This document shows, one piece after another, positions 26,680 to 35,928 of a DNA stretch of 64,000 nucleotides (positions are counted from its first letter, which is position 1; each line of letters begins with the position of its first letter). The notes under the pieces are model-generated. The model ran no database searches, had not been told where the DNA came from, and was given only the letters and a program-made list of their open reading frames with translations. A program made the translations under genes and the position numbers. This DNA comes from Rummeliibacillus suwonensis (GTDB taxonomy: Bacteria > Bacillota > Bacilli > Bacillales_A > Planococcaceae): positions 372,001 to 436,000 of the forward strand of contig NZ_VCBL01000002.1 of the NCBI RefSeq assembly GCF_007896435.1. Reading direction: 5' to 3'.

Positions 26680-27924
26680 ATGCCTACAAAAATTGCAGTC
26701 ATTAGCTCTCTTGCTTTTAGGGATCGTTTACTAAGTATCGCACAAGAAATGGAGAATATCCAATTAGAATTTTACATTTATAAAATGCCAGATGAAACAC
26801 CCCAATTAATGAAGCAGATTAAGCCATGTGATGTCTTATTATTATCCGGTACATTGCCTTATTTATACGCCAAGCCTCTTTTGTCCGATTGGCCAATACC
26901 ATGGACATATTTAAAGCAAGATGAGGTTGCGATATCGACATCAATTTTATCTGTTCTAGCCAACCAGAATCTACAGCTTTCTCAGCTATCAATCGATGTG
27001 ATGAATGCACAGCATATCAAAAATGTTTTCAACGATATACAGTATGAGGGAGCATTACCTTTTATACAAGAAATCAATATGGAACGACCCTTTGACCAAA
27101 TTTATCAAAAGCATAAACAACTATGGTTAAATGATAAGATTAAATTTGTTATCACAAGTATTCATAGTGTATACGATGCGCTTACCGCAGATGAAGTTCC
27201 CGCGATGCGTATGCACGATCCTAATAGCTCCATTATCCATTGTTTAGAACAGACAATGGCATTATCAAAAATGACGAAATCAGAATCTGCAAGAGCAGTT
27301 GTCGGAATGCTAGAATTCTCCCAATCTACAGAGGATGATCAACTTGTATTACAACAAATCGTTGAGGCTACGCATGCATCCTATCAAAAAATAGATGATC
27401 ATCATTTTGAATTATTTACTACCTTTGGTCATATCCAAAATGCTTTTCAACATCATTTAGTAGAATCTTTTTTCAACATAACAAAAGACCCGATTAAGCT
27501 TACTTTTGGCTACGGCGGCTCGATTTTAGAAGCACAGAAAAATGCGCGGCAAGCATTAAATTTTGCAACACCCAATGTCGTCTATATTATGAATGAAAAT
27601 AAAGAACTACAGGGACCATTCCCAAATCAGCCTACTATTTTGTCCTTGCAAACAAAGGATCCTTATATATTACAGATGGCAAAAGAAACAAAATTGAGTC
27701 CACTCAATATTTCGAAAATCATGGCTTTTAGTGTTTCAAGGCAATCCTTACAGTTTACAGCTGTCGATTTAGCAGAATATCTACAAGTAACACGAAGATC
27801 GACTGAACGCATATTAAAAAAATTAGTTGAACACGGCTATGCCAAAGTGATTGGGGAAGAAATGTCCTATCATCAAGGTAGACCACGTGCTATTTATGAA
27901 CTGAACTTTTCCACTTATCACTGA
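26680..27924 (+). CDS. Transcriptional regulator with C-terminal winged helix, divergent from the epimerase
   Basis: The N-terminal 140 residues look like a Rossmann-type sensing domain (MPTKIAVISSLAFRDRLLSIAQ, CDVLLLSG), the middle has a GGDEF-like or YkuI-like alpha/beta portion, and the C-terminus (about 350-414) is a winged helix: AVDLAEYLQVTRRSTERILKKLVEHGYAKV. Divergent placement and tandem repeats between the genes suggest it controls the epimerase operon. No close named family recognised. AAAGGAG precedes the ATG. Confidence 0.7.
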   Translation: MPTKIAVISSLAFRDRLLSIAQEMENIQLEFYIYKMPDETPQLMKQIKPCDVLLLSGTLPYLYAKPLLSDWPIPWTYLKQDEVAISTSILSVLANQNLQLSQLSIDVMNAQHIKNVFNDIQYEGALPFIQEINMERPFDQIYQKHKQLWLNDKIKFVITSIHSVYDALTADEVPAMRMHDPNSSIIHCLEQTMALSKMTKSESARAVVGMLEFSQSTEDDQLVLQQIVEATHASYQKIDDHHFELFTTFGHIQNAFQHHLVESFFNITKDPIKLTFGYGGSILEAQKNARQALNFATPNVVYIMNENKELQGPFPNQPTILSLQTKDPYILQMAKETKLSPLNISKIMAFSVSRQSLQFTAVDLAEYLQVTRRSTERILKKLVEHGYAKVIGEEMSYHQGRPRAIYELNFSTYH

Positions 27925-28029
27925 TTGGCTTAAAATTTTGGATACGCCCTTTTATGGATTCATGATCCAAATGGGAAACTGGCTGACGACAAGGCCAGAT
28001 GACTTGACTTCAATAACTTTATAAAATGC

Positions 28030-28165
28030 AATTCCCCCTAATGAAGGGGTTCTCCATTCCACTGGTTGTTGGCAAACCAATCGTGGGTTTACAAGCAATT
28101 GGCTCCATCTCTTTCATGTTTAAGGTTGAAGGCAATTGGTTATTCTCGTTTGTGCCTTGATGTGA
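28030..28165. repeat. Strongly decayed type I-like repeat
   Basis: Keeps the order hairpin (CCCCCTAATGAAGGGG), AACCAATCG, and GGCAATTGGT-type pairs but little else. It separates two convergent genes. Confidence 0.3.
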
Positions 28166-28170
28166 AAAAC

Positions 28171-29286
28171 TCACTGCCCACTCATGTGAGATGAGGGATC
28201 TTTCGCTAATACAGCTGCTAACACTTTTGAAGCATCTAATAACGCCTCATGGTTAAAGGTCATTTTCGGATGATGTAGTCCTGGTGATAGATCCGCACCA
28301 ATTCCGATCATGGTTGCTTTTAGTTGTGGGTTCTTTACTGTATAAAAATGAAAATCGTCACTTCCAGATGTGATCACATGTGGTGCTAAATGATTTTTTC
28401 CCAAAGTTTCAATAATGGCTTCCTCTGCCATTTTAGCTGCTTCCTCTGAAACTTCTGCACCTGGTGTATAGTCGACCCATTTCCAGTCCAAATCCATTTT
28501 GAATTGTTGTGCTATAGCCTTTAATCCTTCATCAATTTGCACCTGTATTTCATTTAAAATAGTATTTTTTTGTGCACGAATATCCATTGTAAAACTCCCA
28601 TTTCCAGGAATGATATTCATACTTCCTCCATCTGCTACAATTTTCGTTAGCTTTGCAGAGTGCGGCTCAAATGGGGATATGTAGATGTTTTTGATCATTT
28701 GTTGAATAGCCACTAGGACATCAATCGCATTTTGCCCTTGATGTGGTCTCGCTCCATGGGCATCCGTACCATGAATAGATCCTTCCAGAAAAATAGCAGC
28801 TCCGTGATGAATGGCTGGAGATACTTTTCCTAATTTTAATTCTTCAATTGGTCGTAAGTGTACGCCAAAAAGATGTGATACCCCATCCACTGCCCCATGT
28901 TCAAATGCAGCGATCGCACCATTTCCCAGTTCCTCAGCGGGCTGGAAGATAAAGCGTACTTTATGCATTAAAGGTTGATTCTTTAAACGTAATAGCGCAC
29001 CAAGCACCATTGACATGTTGCCATCATGTCCACATGAATGATTGGCTTTCCATTCCCCATCCACTTCTTGCCATAGCGCATCGATATCTGCACGCACAGC
29101 CACAATTTCTTCTCCTTCGCCTATTTCAGCAACCAGCCCCGGCACATCACCAAATAATCGATAAGAAATATGCAGATCATCTAAAATACTTGCAATTTTC
29201 TCCGTTGTTTTATGCTCTTTCCAGCTGATTTCTGGATATTTATGAAAATAATCGAACCATTCTAAGATTTGTTCATCCGTTGTCAT
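28171..29286 (-). CDS. amhX: M20-family amidohydrolase, AmhX-like
   Basis: The metal-binding motifs of M20D aminoacylases are present: VRADIDALWQEV, ANHSCGHDG, PAEELGNGA and a late SGSDDFHFYT. The phrase RADIDALWQEVDGEWKANHSCGH is nearly that of B. subtilis AmhX. These enzymes hydrolyse N-acyl amino acids. At 371 residues it is full length. It lies near the epimerase and GNAT genes but on its own transcript. Confidence 0.85.
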   Translation of the reverse strand: MTTDEQILEWFDYFHKYPEISWKEHKTTEKIASILDDLHISYRLFGDVPGLVAEIGEGEEIVAVRADIDALWQEVDGEWKANHSCGHDGNMSMVLGALLRLKNQPLMHKVRFIFQPAEELGNGAIAAFEHGAVDGVSHLFGVHLRPIEELKLGKVSPAIHHGAAIFLEGSIHGTDAHGARPHQGQNAIDVLVAIQQMIKNIYISPFEPHSAKLTKIVADGGSMNIIPGNGSFTMDIRAQKNTILNEIQVQIDEGLKAIAQQFKMDLDWKWVDYTPGAEVSEEAAKMAEEAIIETLGKNHLAPHVITSGSDDFHFYTVKNPQLKATMIGIGADLSPGLHHPKMTFNHEALLDASKVLAAVLAKDPSSHMSGQ

Positions 29287-29342
29287 TTGCTTACACCTCT
29301 TGTTTTTTTCATAGAAGTCTCACGCTTTTAATCTAACACACT

Positions 29343-29397
29343 AAATAAAGTAAAACTTCACACAGTAGGATTTTATTGTCCACTCATGTGAGATAAA
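29343..29397 (-). repeat. Type I repeat, minimal remnant
   Basis: AATAAAGTAAAACTTCACACAGT and CATGTGAGATAAAA, the two ends of the element, lie only about 20 bp apart, so the middle has been deleted. Confidence 0.5.
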
Positions 29398-29516
29398 AAT
29401 GAAAAAAGAATCCCTCTCTGATTAAAGTCTACGCAACGACAAGTGAACCAGCAGAAGGATTTTTAGGACTATGGATAACTTTACCTCAAATTATTTTAGA
29501 TTTCAATGATAGCTGA

Positions 29517-29715
29517 TTTATTCGTCTTTTGGAGGGGTTATTCGCTCTCTTGAGGTTTTATTCGCTATTTCGACAAATCAGGACTTATCTGCTCTCTGAC
29601 AGTTTATTCGCTCTTCTAGACTATTTATTTGCTTTTTCGATGGATTTATTCGCTCTCTTGGAGACTTTATTCACTCCTTCGACAAATTTATTCACCCTTC
29701 CAACAATTTATGTCT
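29517..29715 (+). repeat. Small array of TTTATTCGCTCT-type units
   Basis: About nine degenerate units of the form TTTATTCGCTCTCTTGGAGAC at 20-25 bp intervals. It is a shorter and more diverged relative of the array at 47789-48299. The frame through it is not considered coding. Confidence 0.7.
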
Positions 29716-29890
29716 TTTATTTTCTACCTGACCTGAGCAGTAAACTTTCAGCATTAATGAATTAACAGCTCTTTCTGTATCTTTATATTACGGCTTAGAA
29801 AAAATCCAAATAATTTCAACAAACATGAAACTTTTTTCCTGACCATTATGTATATATACTGAACATTCAAATTTAACGAGGTGATTTGAC

Positions 29891-30214
29891 TTGCAGGACA
29901 TGCTATATGTTGTTTTAATCGTATTAATAGCTGTAGGAGCTAACGTTATTAGAACAATTGTTAAAAATAAAAACAAGCGTTTAGAATTACAACACAATAT
30001 GCTAAAAGATGAGATTAAACTAGAAGAGATCAAACAAAAAAATTATTTATTGGAAAACGAAAAGCTTCGATTAGAGCTACAACAAATCCAGAGCAATACC
30101 TCTACTAAAGCTGAATTATTGGACTTTAAGCAACTTGGATTTGGTTCTGGAATTGACTCTCTTTCAAATGTTGATCCCAGCCAACCAAAAGAAGCGGGGA
30201 CAAAGCCTGATTAA
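29891..30214 (+). CDS. Small membrane-anchored coiled-coil protein
   Basis: The 107-residue product has one N-terminal membrane helix (LYVVLIVLIAVGANVIRTIV) followed by a charged coiled coil (about 25-75) and a Gly/Pro/Ser tail. A TTG start at 29891 is supported by GAGGTG seven bases upstream; an ATG three codons later is the alternative. Followed by a terminator, so monocistronic. No family recognised. Confidence 0.6.
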   Translation: MQDMLYVVLIVLIAVGANVIRTIVKNKNKRLELQHNMLKDEIKLEEIKQKNYLLENEKLRLELQQIQSNTSTKAELLDFKQLGFGSGIDSLSNVDPSQPKEAGTKPD

Positions 30215-30221
30215 AATAAAT

Positions 30222-30265
30222 AAACCGCATGAAATCAAATTGATAAAACTTGTTTTCATACGGTT
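30222..30265 (+). terminator. Rho-independent terminator
   Basis: AACCGCATGAAAT and GTTTTCATACGGTT pair with one mismatch, followed by CTATTTT. The remaining bases to the mprF stop (30266-30536) show nothing further. Confidence 0.7.
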
Positions 30266-30536
30266 CTATTTTCGAAATTTATACAAAATCACTTTGTTTT
30301 CCACTTACACGAATCTATTTTTCGCCACAAAAAGACTATATTACCTCATCACTATCCACAGTATACGAAGAAAAATCTACAACAGTTGTCGTACCAGATT
30401 ATCCTATTACCTCATCCACTATCAGTAACATACATACTCCATCTTACATGGCCATTACTAACTAATCTCCTAACGAGGTCCCAGAACCTGACTGGCGAAA
30501 ATTATATTCAATTTCTCTGCAATTTACGACTCTCTC

Positions 30537-33116
30537 TTAAGGCCTTCTCGATTGCTTGGCTTCTGAAACTTGTTTCCTCATGGTTGCATATTTATTGTCC
30601 TCGATTAACATCATAATTTGCAACATCGTAAATGGTAGAGAAGTTTTTTTCCGATACGCAAGGTATTTGGGCTGCCAATCATTTGCAAACTTTTCTTTGA
30701 AATTTCGTACATTGCGAAAAGTATAACTATCCTGACCATCAACCATTATTTGAGTAGCGATCTTCTCGCTTATGCCAGCAAACTTTGAAACGCCTACACG
30801 CGCTAGCGGCGTCAAACCAACATTTAATCGTTCGAATCCTTTGGCCTTAGAAGCTGAGAAAATATTTAAGAATAAATAATCCATGGCCTGTTCCGGCAAA
30901 GCGCCTTTCTTAGAGCGGATCAGATCGATTTTGGCTGTACGATCTTCATCATACAATGGAATCAAGTTAGCAAAAGCAATGATCTCAAAATCATTATTTT
31001 TCAAAACAGCAAGGGGCGTAAATTGTAAATAATCTTCATCAAAGTAGCCGAGTGAAAATCCTTTTTCCTTTCGATTATCCAACCATTCATCAGAAATATC
31101 TCGTAATTGAGTCATCACTTCAGTCGAATAAGGCGGTTGCATGATTTCACAAGAATACCCCTCTGCTAGGAAGGTCTCGTTTATGTTCTCCGCCTTTCGC
31201 ATAACCTCTTTTGAATATGGCAGCTTTGACAAGTCAATGTATCCCTCTTCTCCCAGTTTGAAAAATCGATAACCATAGCCATGAAGGTACGGCACAAATT
31301 GATCACTGATTTCATAGAAAATCGGTGTGTAACCATAGTCATCCGCAAATGTCATAAACTCTTCGATCGCTTTTTTAAAATCTTCCTTTTTCCCAACCAA
31401 ATCTCCCAGCACGACTAACTTATCTGCGATTACCTGGTATGGGAATAGGACTGTTTTTTCTTTATTCCAATAAACATACTTATCATGAAGAAAGATTAAA
31501 TGAGATAATTCCTTACCACCGTATTTATTGAGATGAAGGAAAATCTCCTCTTCGTATTCTAAAGATGATGTCTTCGTAAATTGAGTAAGCTTTCTGAGCG
31601 AAATTTCAAAAGTGACCACGATCGTCACTACAATGAGCCCCATAAATGCACTTTTAAATAAATCATCTGAATCCGTCGTCAAATATGGCTTTACGCTTTC
31701 TGGAATAGAGTATTTTATAGATGGATTAACAAAGAATCCAATCATCATATAAAGCAATAAAATGACAAAAATAATCACTGTATTTAAAATACTTCTTCCC
31801 CACGTCACAATATAGCTTTCTCGATAAAATCGACGGCGTGACAAATACAACAAGCCTGCCACAAATAACATAAATAATGCCTGCTTATACTGTATACCTT
31901 TAATAATAAAAAGGGCTGAAGCAAAGAGTAGCACAAATACCGTCATTCGGTAGGAATTCTTATCTTTATAAGAAATACCATTTGATAACGCAAGTAACAC
32001 AAAACCTGTCGCAACTGCTAATTGATGTGAAATATTAATAATAGGAAACGCCATTAACTCTTTTGCATAGCGAATTCGCTCAATCGCTCCTGGTGCCACC
32101 GATGACAATAAAAGTGTCAGCCCTGCGGAAAATACTAATGCCGTCGCTAACATATGACTTGTTTTTTCTAAGAAGAATCGTGGGATCGCATTAAGCCCCA
32201 CATTAAATCTTCTCCATAATTCACGGATGAATAAAGCTAATCCTGCCAAGAAAGGTACTACATAATAGCCGATTCTATAAAATAGCAACAATACTAAAAT
32301 GGATTCTTCAGAAATTTGTAGACTTTGTGCTCCCCAAATAAACACCAAATCAAAAGAACCAAGACCACCAGGAATCATACTCACAATCCCTGCACAGGAA
32401 GCAACGATAAATATAGGAAGTAGATTTTGGACACTCATCGGAATATGCAAAATATTTACTAATACTGTCATAAACGTAAGTGCGCCAAGCCACTCTAAAA
32501 TGGAAACACCAACCAATGCTAGATCATCTATCAAGCGACGATTGGTCGTTGTTCCCCTATACAATTGTATAAATGCTTTGACCATAAGAAATGGCACATA
32601 TAATCCAATAACACTTGCCGCTATGACTAAAATTTTATGCTCTTTAAATAAGGGGAAATCCCTATAAAATATCGGTAACATCCAAGTGAATAGAGAAATT
32701 CCTGCTAGATAAAATAATGTGACTGATGTGATCGTTTTAAAAAAAGCAGCACTATCTACTTCTTTCTTTTTAAAATAGTGTGTGCGTAACAATACGCCCA
32801 CTAATCCTCCAAAGCCAATAAGATTCGAAAAAGAATTAATAATCAATGATTCCTTCATCAAACGGCGCAAAGATCGCTTTAACTTTAATTTTTTAATAAT
32901 AAAATAATCATAAAAAAACATCGGAAAAACAAGTATTAATGACAATAAAACAATTAATGCAATTGTTCTGATATCTAAACTCTCTAATTTATCTGTCATT
33001 TCGCGACCATTTGCATTTCTTAAGATTCCACCAATCTCACGAATTGCAAAAATCATCAGCAAAATTGGTAAAATGACTTTTAGCCATTGAAAGATCGTTG
33101 ACTTATTGATTTTCAT
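30537..33116 (-). CDS. mprF: Bifunctional lysylphosphatidylglycerol synthetase/flippase
   Basis: The 859-residue protein has an N-terminal flippase of about 14 membrane helices (to about residue 500, with SMIPGGLGSFDLVFIWG) and a C-terminal cytosolic DUF2156-type aminoacyl transferase (about 520-859: LGDLVGKKEDFKKAIEEF, DLIRSKKGALPEQAMDYLFLN). MprF attaches lysine from Lys-tRNA to phosphatidylglycerol and flips the product outward, lowering the surface charge and protecting against cationic peptides and daptomycin. Full length, monocistronic. Confidence 0.96.
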   Translation of the reverse strand: MKINKSTIFQWLKVILPILLMIFAIREIGGILRNANGREMTDKLESLDIRTIALIVLLSLILVFPMFFYDYFIIKKLKLKRSLRRLMKESLIINSFSNLIGFGGLVGVLLRTHYFKKKEVDSAAFFKTITSVTLFYLAGISLFTWMLPIFYRDFPLFKEHKILVIAASVIGLYVPFLMVKAFIQLYRGTTTNRRLIDDLALVGVSILEWLGALTFMTVLVNILHIPMSVQNLLPIFIVASCAGIVSMIPGGLGSFDLVFIWGAQSLQISEESILVLLLFYRIGYYVVPFLAGLALFIRELWRRFNVGLNAIPRFFLEKTSHMLATALVFSAGLTLLLSSVAPGAIERIRYAKELMAFPIINISHQLAVATGFVLLALSNGISYKDKNSYRMTVFVLLFASALFIIKGIQYKQALFMLFVAGLLYLSRRRFYRESYIVTWGRSILNTVIIFVILLLYMMIGFFVNPSIKYSIPESVKPYLTTDSDDLFKSAFMGLIVVTIVVTFEISLRKLTQFTKTSSLEYEEEIFLHLNKYGGKELSHLIFLHDKYVYWNKEKTVLFPYQVIADKLVVLGDLVGKKEDFKKAIEEFMTFADDYGYTPIFYEISDQFVPYLHGYGYRFFKLGEEGYIDLSKLPYSKEVMRKAENINETFLAEGYSCEIMQPPYSTEVMTQLRDISDEWLDNRKEKGFSLGYFDEDYLQFTPLAVLKNNDFEIIAFANLIPLYDEDRTAKIDLIRSKKGALPEQAMDYLFLNIFSASKAKGFERLNVGLTPLARVGVSKFAGISEKIATQIMVDGQDSYTFRNVRNFKEKFANDWQPKYLAYRKKTSLPFTMLQIMMLIEDNKYATMRKQVSEAKQSRRP

Positions 33117-33326
33117 CCATATCCACCTAATTTTTTATCTTCATATACCTTCTACTATACAGTTATGACTAAATTTATGCAGTTCATATTACTCAATTTC
33201 ATGATTTTTTGTAAAAGATTTGTTTAATTACTTGCGTCTTGCAGTGTGGCAAAAAAATTGTCTGAAATCATTTTATTTGTCCTTTTCTTTTTTTACAAAG
33301 TAGCGATCCGGCTTAATTCCATAAAA

Positions 33327-33362
33327 AAGCACAGAATGCCGATTGAATAACATTCTGTGCTT
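33327..33362 (-). terminator. Terminator after the LysM-3D gene
   Basis: AAGCACAGAATG and CATTCTGTGCTT form a perfect 12-bp stem; the leftward side ends TTTTTTATGG. A near-identical stem occurs at 34707-34744. Confidence 0.88.
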
Positions 33363-33429
33363 CTTATATAGACAATATTCTTCTTTTCAAAAGACTTTCT
33401 TGGATAACTATTCTCTAGCTGGTCATCAT

Positions 33430-34221
33430 TTAGTTCAATATTTTGATGGTTACTGTGCGTACGCCCCAGCTATTAGCTTGTCCATTACTTGGCATTAACA
33501 AGTCGATTTTATGACCTTTAATGGCACCGCCAGTATCACCAGCGATTGCTGTACCATATCCTTCAACCCATACTTTTGAGCCTAATGGAATGATGCTAGG
33601 ATCTACTGCAATGACTTTCATATTAGGATTAGCCTTTACATTAATTCCTGTAGCAGTGATGCCTGAGCAACCTGCACAATTAGGTGTATATGCTGTTGCT
33701 GTAACAGTCAAAGTCTTTCCTGACGATTGTGGTGCAGACTGACTTGTAGACGGTTTTGTATAAGTCGCTTGTTTATTTGTTGCCTGTTTATTGGCAAGTT
33801 GTGTATTAGCTGGTGTTTGTGTTTGCTTAGTTGAAACAGAAGCAAGATTATGACTATTTGAATCTCCTGTTAATGCAAGATTTTCACCTGCATAGATTAG
33901 ATCGCCACTTAGATTATTGAAAGATTTTAAATCTCCTACAGAAACGCCTGTTTCATTAGCAATCTTAAATAATGTGTCGCCTTTTTTAATCTTATATGTT
34001 TTAGCTTTAGGGCTAGTTTCTAGCTGTTGTGATGGGACAATTACATTTGAACTTAGATTGTTCATTTCTTTTAAATCTTCTACTGATACTTTTTCGTCTT
34101 GGGAAATGCCCCAAAGTGTATCTCCTTTTTCCACTTTGTAACTAGCAGCAGATGCTTGAGTTGATAGAGCTGCAGTTCCTAGTGCGAAAACACCTGCTAG
34201 TGCAATTAAATATTTTTTCAT
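33430..34221 (-). CDS. Secreted LysM-3D cell-wall protein, YocH-like
   Basis: A 25-residue signal peptide (ending TQASAA) precedes two LysM peptidoglycan-binding repeats (about 27-72, YKVEKGDTLWGIS; about 75-118, YKIKKGDTLFKIA), a Thr/Gln/Ser-rich linker and a C-terminal 3D domain with the conserved GDTGGAIKGHKIDLL segment (about 170-263). B. subtilis YocH has the same order, is exported, and is among the most strongly WalR-activated genes. A perfect WalR box upstream supports that assignment. Ribosome site AAAGGAGG. Confidence 0.9.
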   Translation of the reverse strand: MKKYLIALAGVFALGTAALSTQASAASYKVEKGDTLWGISQDEKVSVEDLKEMNNLSSNVIVPSQQLETSPKAKTYKIKKGDTLFKIANETGVSVGDLKSFNNLSGDLIYAGENLALTGDSNSHNLASVSTKQTQTPANTQLANKQATNKQATYTKPSTSQSAPQSSGKTLTVTATAYTPNCAGCSGITATGINVKANPNMKVIAVDPSIIPLGSKVWVEGYGTAIAGDTGGAIKGHKIDLLMPSNGQANSWGVRTVTIKILN

Positions 34222-34306
34222 CGTTAAAAAACGACCTCCTTTGTACTAACACGACTTACTTTACCATCGTCACATGTCATAACTGTTGCTAATCAATGTA
34301 TGCACT

Positions 34307-34323
34307 GTAACAATCGTGTTACA
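34307..34323. promoter_or_regulatory. WalR (YycF) box upstream of the YocH-like gene
   Basis: TGTAAC-ACGAT-TGTTAC on the minus strand fits the WalR consensus TGTWAH-N5-TGTWAH at every position and, being palindromic, also matches on the plus strand. It lies about 90 bp before the gene start. The WalK/WalR system couples cell-wall hydrolysis to growth. Confidence 0.8.
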
Positions 34324-34487
34324 ATCTTTGCCAATTTTCTGATATTTCATACATCATTATAAAAATTTTTTAATCAAAATTTTCATAGCTATTGATATGA
34401 CTAGGTTAGTGTTATGTGGAATAAATTAACTATCTATTTATTTTATTTTCCTTTTTTATACAAATAAAGAGATAACTTTTAAAAATT

Positions 34488-34518
34488 TTTTCTCTTTTTT
34501 TCGTGAAAAAAGAGAAAA
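34488..34518. other. T/A inverted repeat in the gap between YocH-like and XRE genes
   Basis: TTTTCTCTTTTTT and AAAAAAGAGAAAA form a perfect 13-bp stem around TCGTG. It could be a weak bidirectional terminator; no transcript is seen ending there. The surrounding gap (34324-34700) is very AT-rich and otherwise empty. Confidence 0.5.
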
Positions 34519-34706
34519 TCAGTTGATTTTACGAAAAAAAATACCTTTTTTGGCGTCGAAATATTACAAAAATACTCCCATATAAAATTATTTTTGCCTT
34601 TTTGTGTAAAGAATATACCTATTATTACTGGAAAACATCATTAATTGTTCAAAACGGGCAAAAGAAACTTTCTAAAGGAAGAAGTTTATCTTTATTCCTT
34701 GCAAAA

Positions 34707-34744
34707 AGGGCACAGAATACCGATGAAACAGTATTCTGTGCCCT
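34707..34744 (-). terminator. Terminator after the XRE regulator
   Basis: AGGGCACAGAATAC and GTATTCTGTGCCCT pair perfectly over 14 bp; the leftward side continues TTTTTGC. Closely related in sequence to the terminator at 33327. Confidence 0.85.
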
Positions 34745-34805
34745 GTATATGAACATATTCTTCTTTTAAAAAGGCTCTTTTAGATAGCAGATAACTCAAA
34801 GAAGA

Positions 34806-35231
34806 TCAAAGCAAATGAGCCTTGGGACTTCTTTCCCCTAGTTCAATATTATATGGATCGTTCTGTAACGACACATCTTTTTGCATAACCTTTACTTCAG
34901 CTAAAGTATAAAGTTCCCAAAGGTCTTTTTTATCTAATTCATGCAATAAAATAGTCAGATCATTTAAAATAACATTTCGCTTTTTAAGAAACACCTTTTC
35001 TCCCTTTAACGGTGTTTTATCGATGATATTCAGTAATAGCTCATCAGCTGAAACATGTAAAATATTACTTAGCTTGACGATCCAGCTAGCAGAAGGCACA
35101 CTTTCTCCCATTTCCCAGCTTTTGATACGACTTGCTGATGTACCAATTGCTTTTCCCAACGATAACATCGAATATCCATTTTGAATACGTAATTCTTTTA
35201 ACTTTTCACCAAAATCACGCGGATTAAACAT
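34806..35231 (-). CDS. XRE-family transcriptional regulator
   Basis: Residues about 6-65 are an XRE helix-turn-helix (LKELRIQNGYSMLSLGKAIGTSASRIKSWEMGESVPSASW, in parts). The remaining 75 residues are helical and polar, without a recognised domain. GGGAGAG eight bases before the ATG at 35231 supports a 141-residue protein; an ATG 33 bases earlier is less likely. It stands alone, so target genes are unknown. Confidence 0.8.
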   Translation of the reverse strand: MFNPRDFGEKLKELRIQNGYSMLSLGKAIGTSASRIKSWEMGESVPSASWIVKLSNILHVSADELLLNIIDKTPLKGEKVFLKKRNVILNDLTILLHELDKKDLWELYTLAEVKVMQKDVSLQNDPYNIELGERSPKAHLL

Positions 35232-35324
35232 TTGCCATCTCTCCCTTGTGTTAATCATACCCATATCAAACGCTTACATGTGTTCTGAAAAATTTTCTAC
35301 TTTACCCATCCACTTTTATGGAAA

Positions 35325-35463
35325 ATAAAGTGAAACTTTACCCAGTGAGGTTTTCTTCATCCTCACATTGTTGTTCGTTCAATCAATCGAGCTTTCACAG
35401 CCAATCGATCGCCCTTTACTTAACTTCCCCCTACTTTTTACATACATCTTGATGCGAGATAAA
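35325..35463 (-). repeat. Type I repeat, first of a tandem pair (decayed)
   Basis: From AATAAAGTGAAAC to TTGATGCGAGATAAA, with CAGTGAGG/CCTCAC hairpin and AATCAATCGAGC. It joins the next copy through GATAAA, exactly as the 1955/2107 pair does. Confidence 0.7.
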
Positions 35464-35679
35464 GTGAAACTTTCATCAGTGGGGGGTTCTTCATCCCCTA
35501 CTGAACTAGAGGAACTCAGGCTAAAAGCGCCACGTCTTGTGGCAACACCTGAGTAACCAACATCTTGTTGGCCCGAACCAATCGGGCGCGCATGCAACAG
35601 TTGTTCTCCTCCTACCTCTTTGCTCTCACTGAATCTTGAGGAGGAGTATTACCGCCCGCCCATTCATGCGAGGCAAATA
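35458..35679 (-). repeat. Type I repeat, second of the tandem pair (long form)
   Basis: A well-preserved long copy: GATAAAGTGAAAC, CAGTGGGG hairpin, CTCAGGC/ACCTGAG with inner GCCAC/GTGGC, CCAACA/TGTTGG, then CCCGAACCAATCGGG, and CCTCCT..AGGAGG inside the outer pair. The last 250 bp before the kinase stop (35680-35928) show no feature. Confidence 0.85.
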
Positions 35680-35928
35680 AAAAGCTACATTCATCTTATT
35701 CTTCATAGAAGTGGGACTTCTTCCGAAAAAATTAAAATTTCCATAGTATTTACATTTCGACGTCGATCACATGAATCCTTTTCCTTTTCCTAAATTTTTA
35801 TCTTTAAAAGGAAGACTAAATTAAAAAAAATGATCCAAAGATTCAGGAAAAGTTGTATTCTTGCATGAAAAAGAGATCCAAAATACTCTGGATATTTTTC
35901 TACGAAGCGGACCAACTCATGTAGTCAA

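Noticed and set aside
29529-29765. 78-codon frame in the small TTTATTCGCTCT array
   Set aside because: Repeat-derived, no ribosome site.
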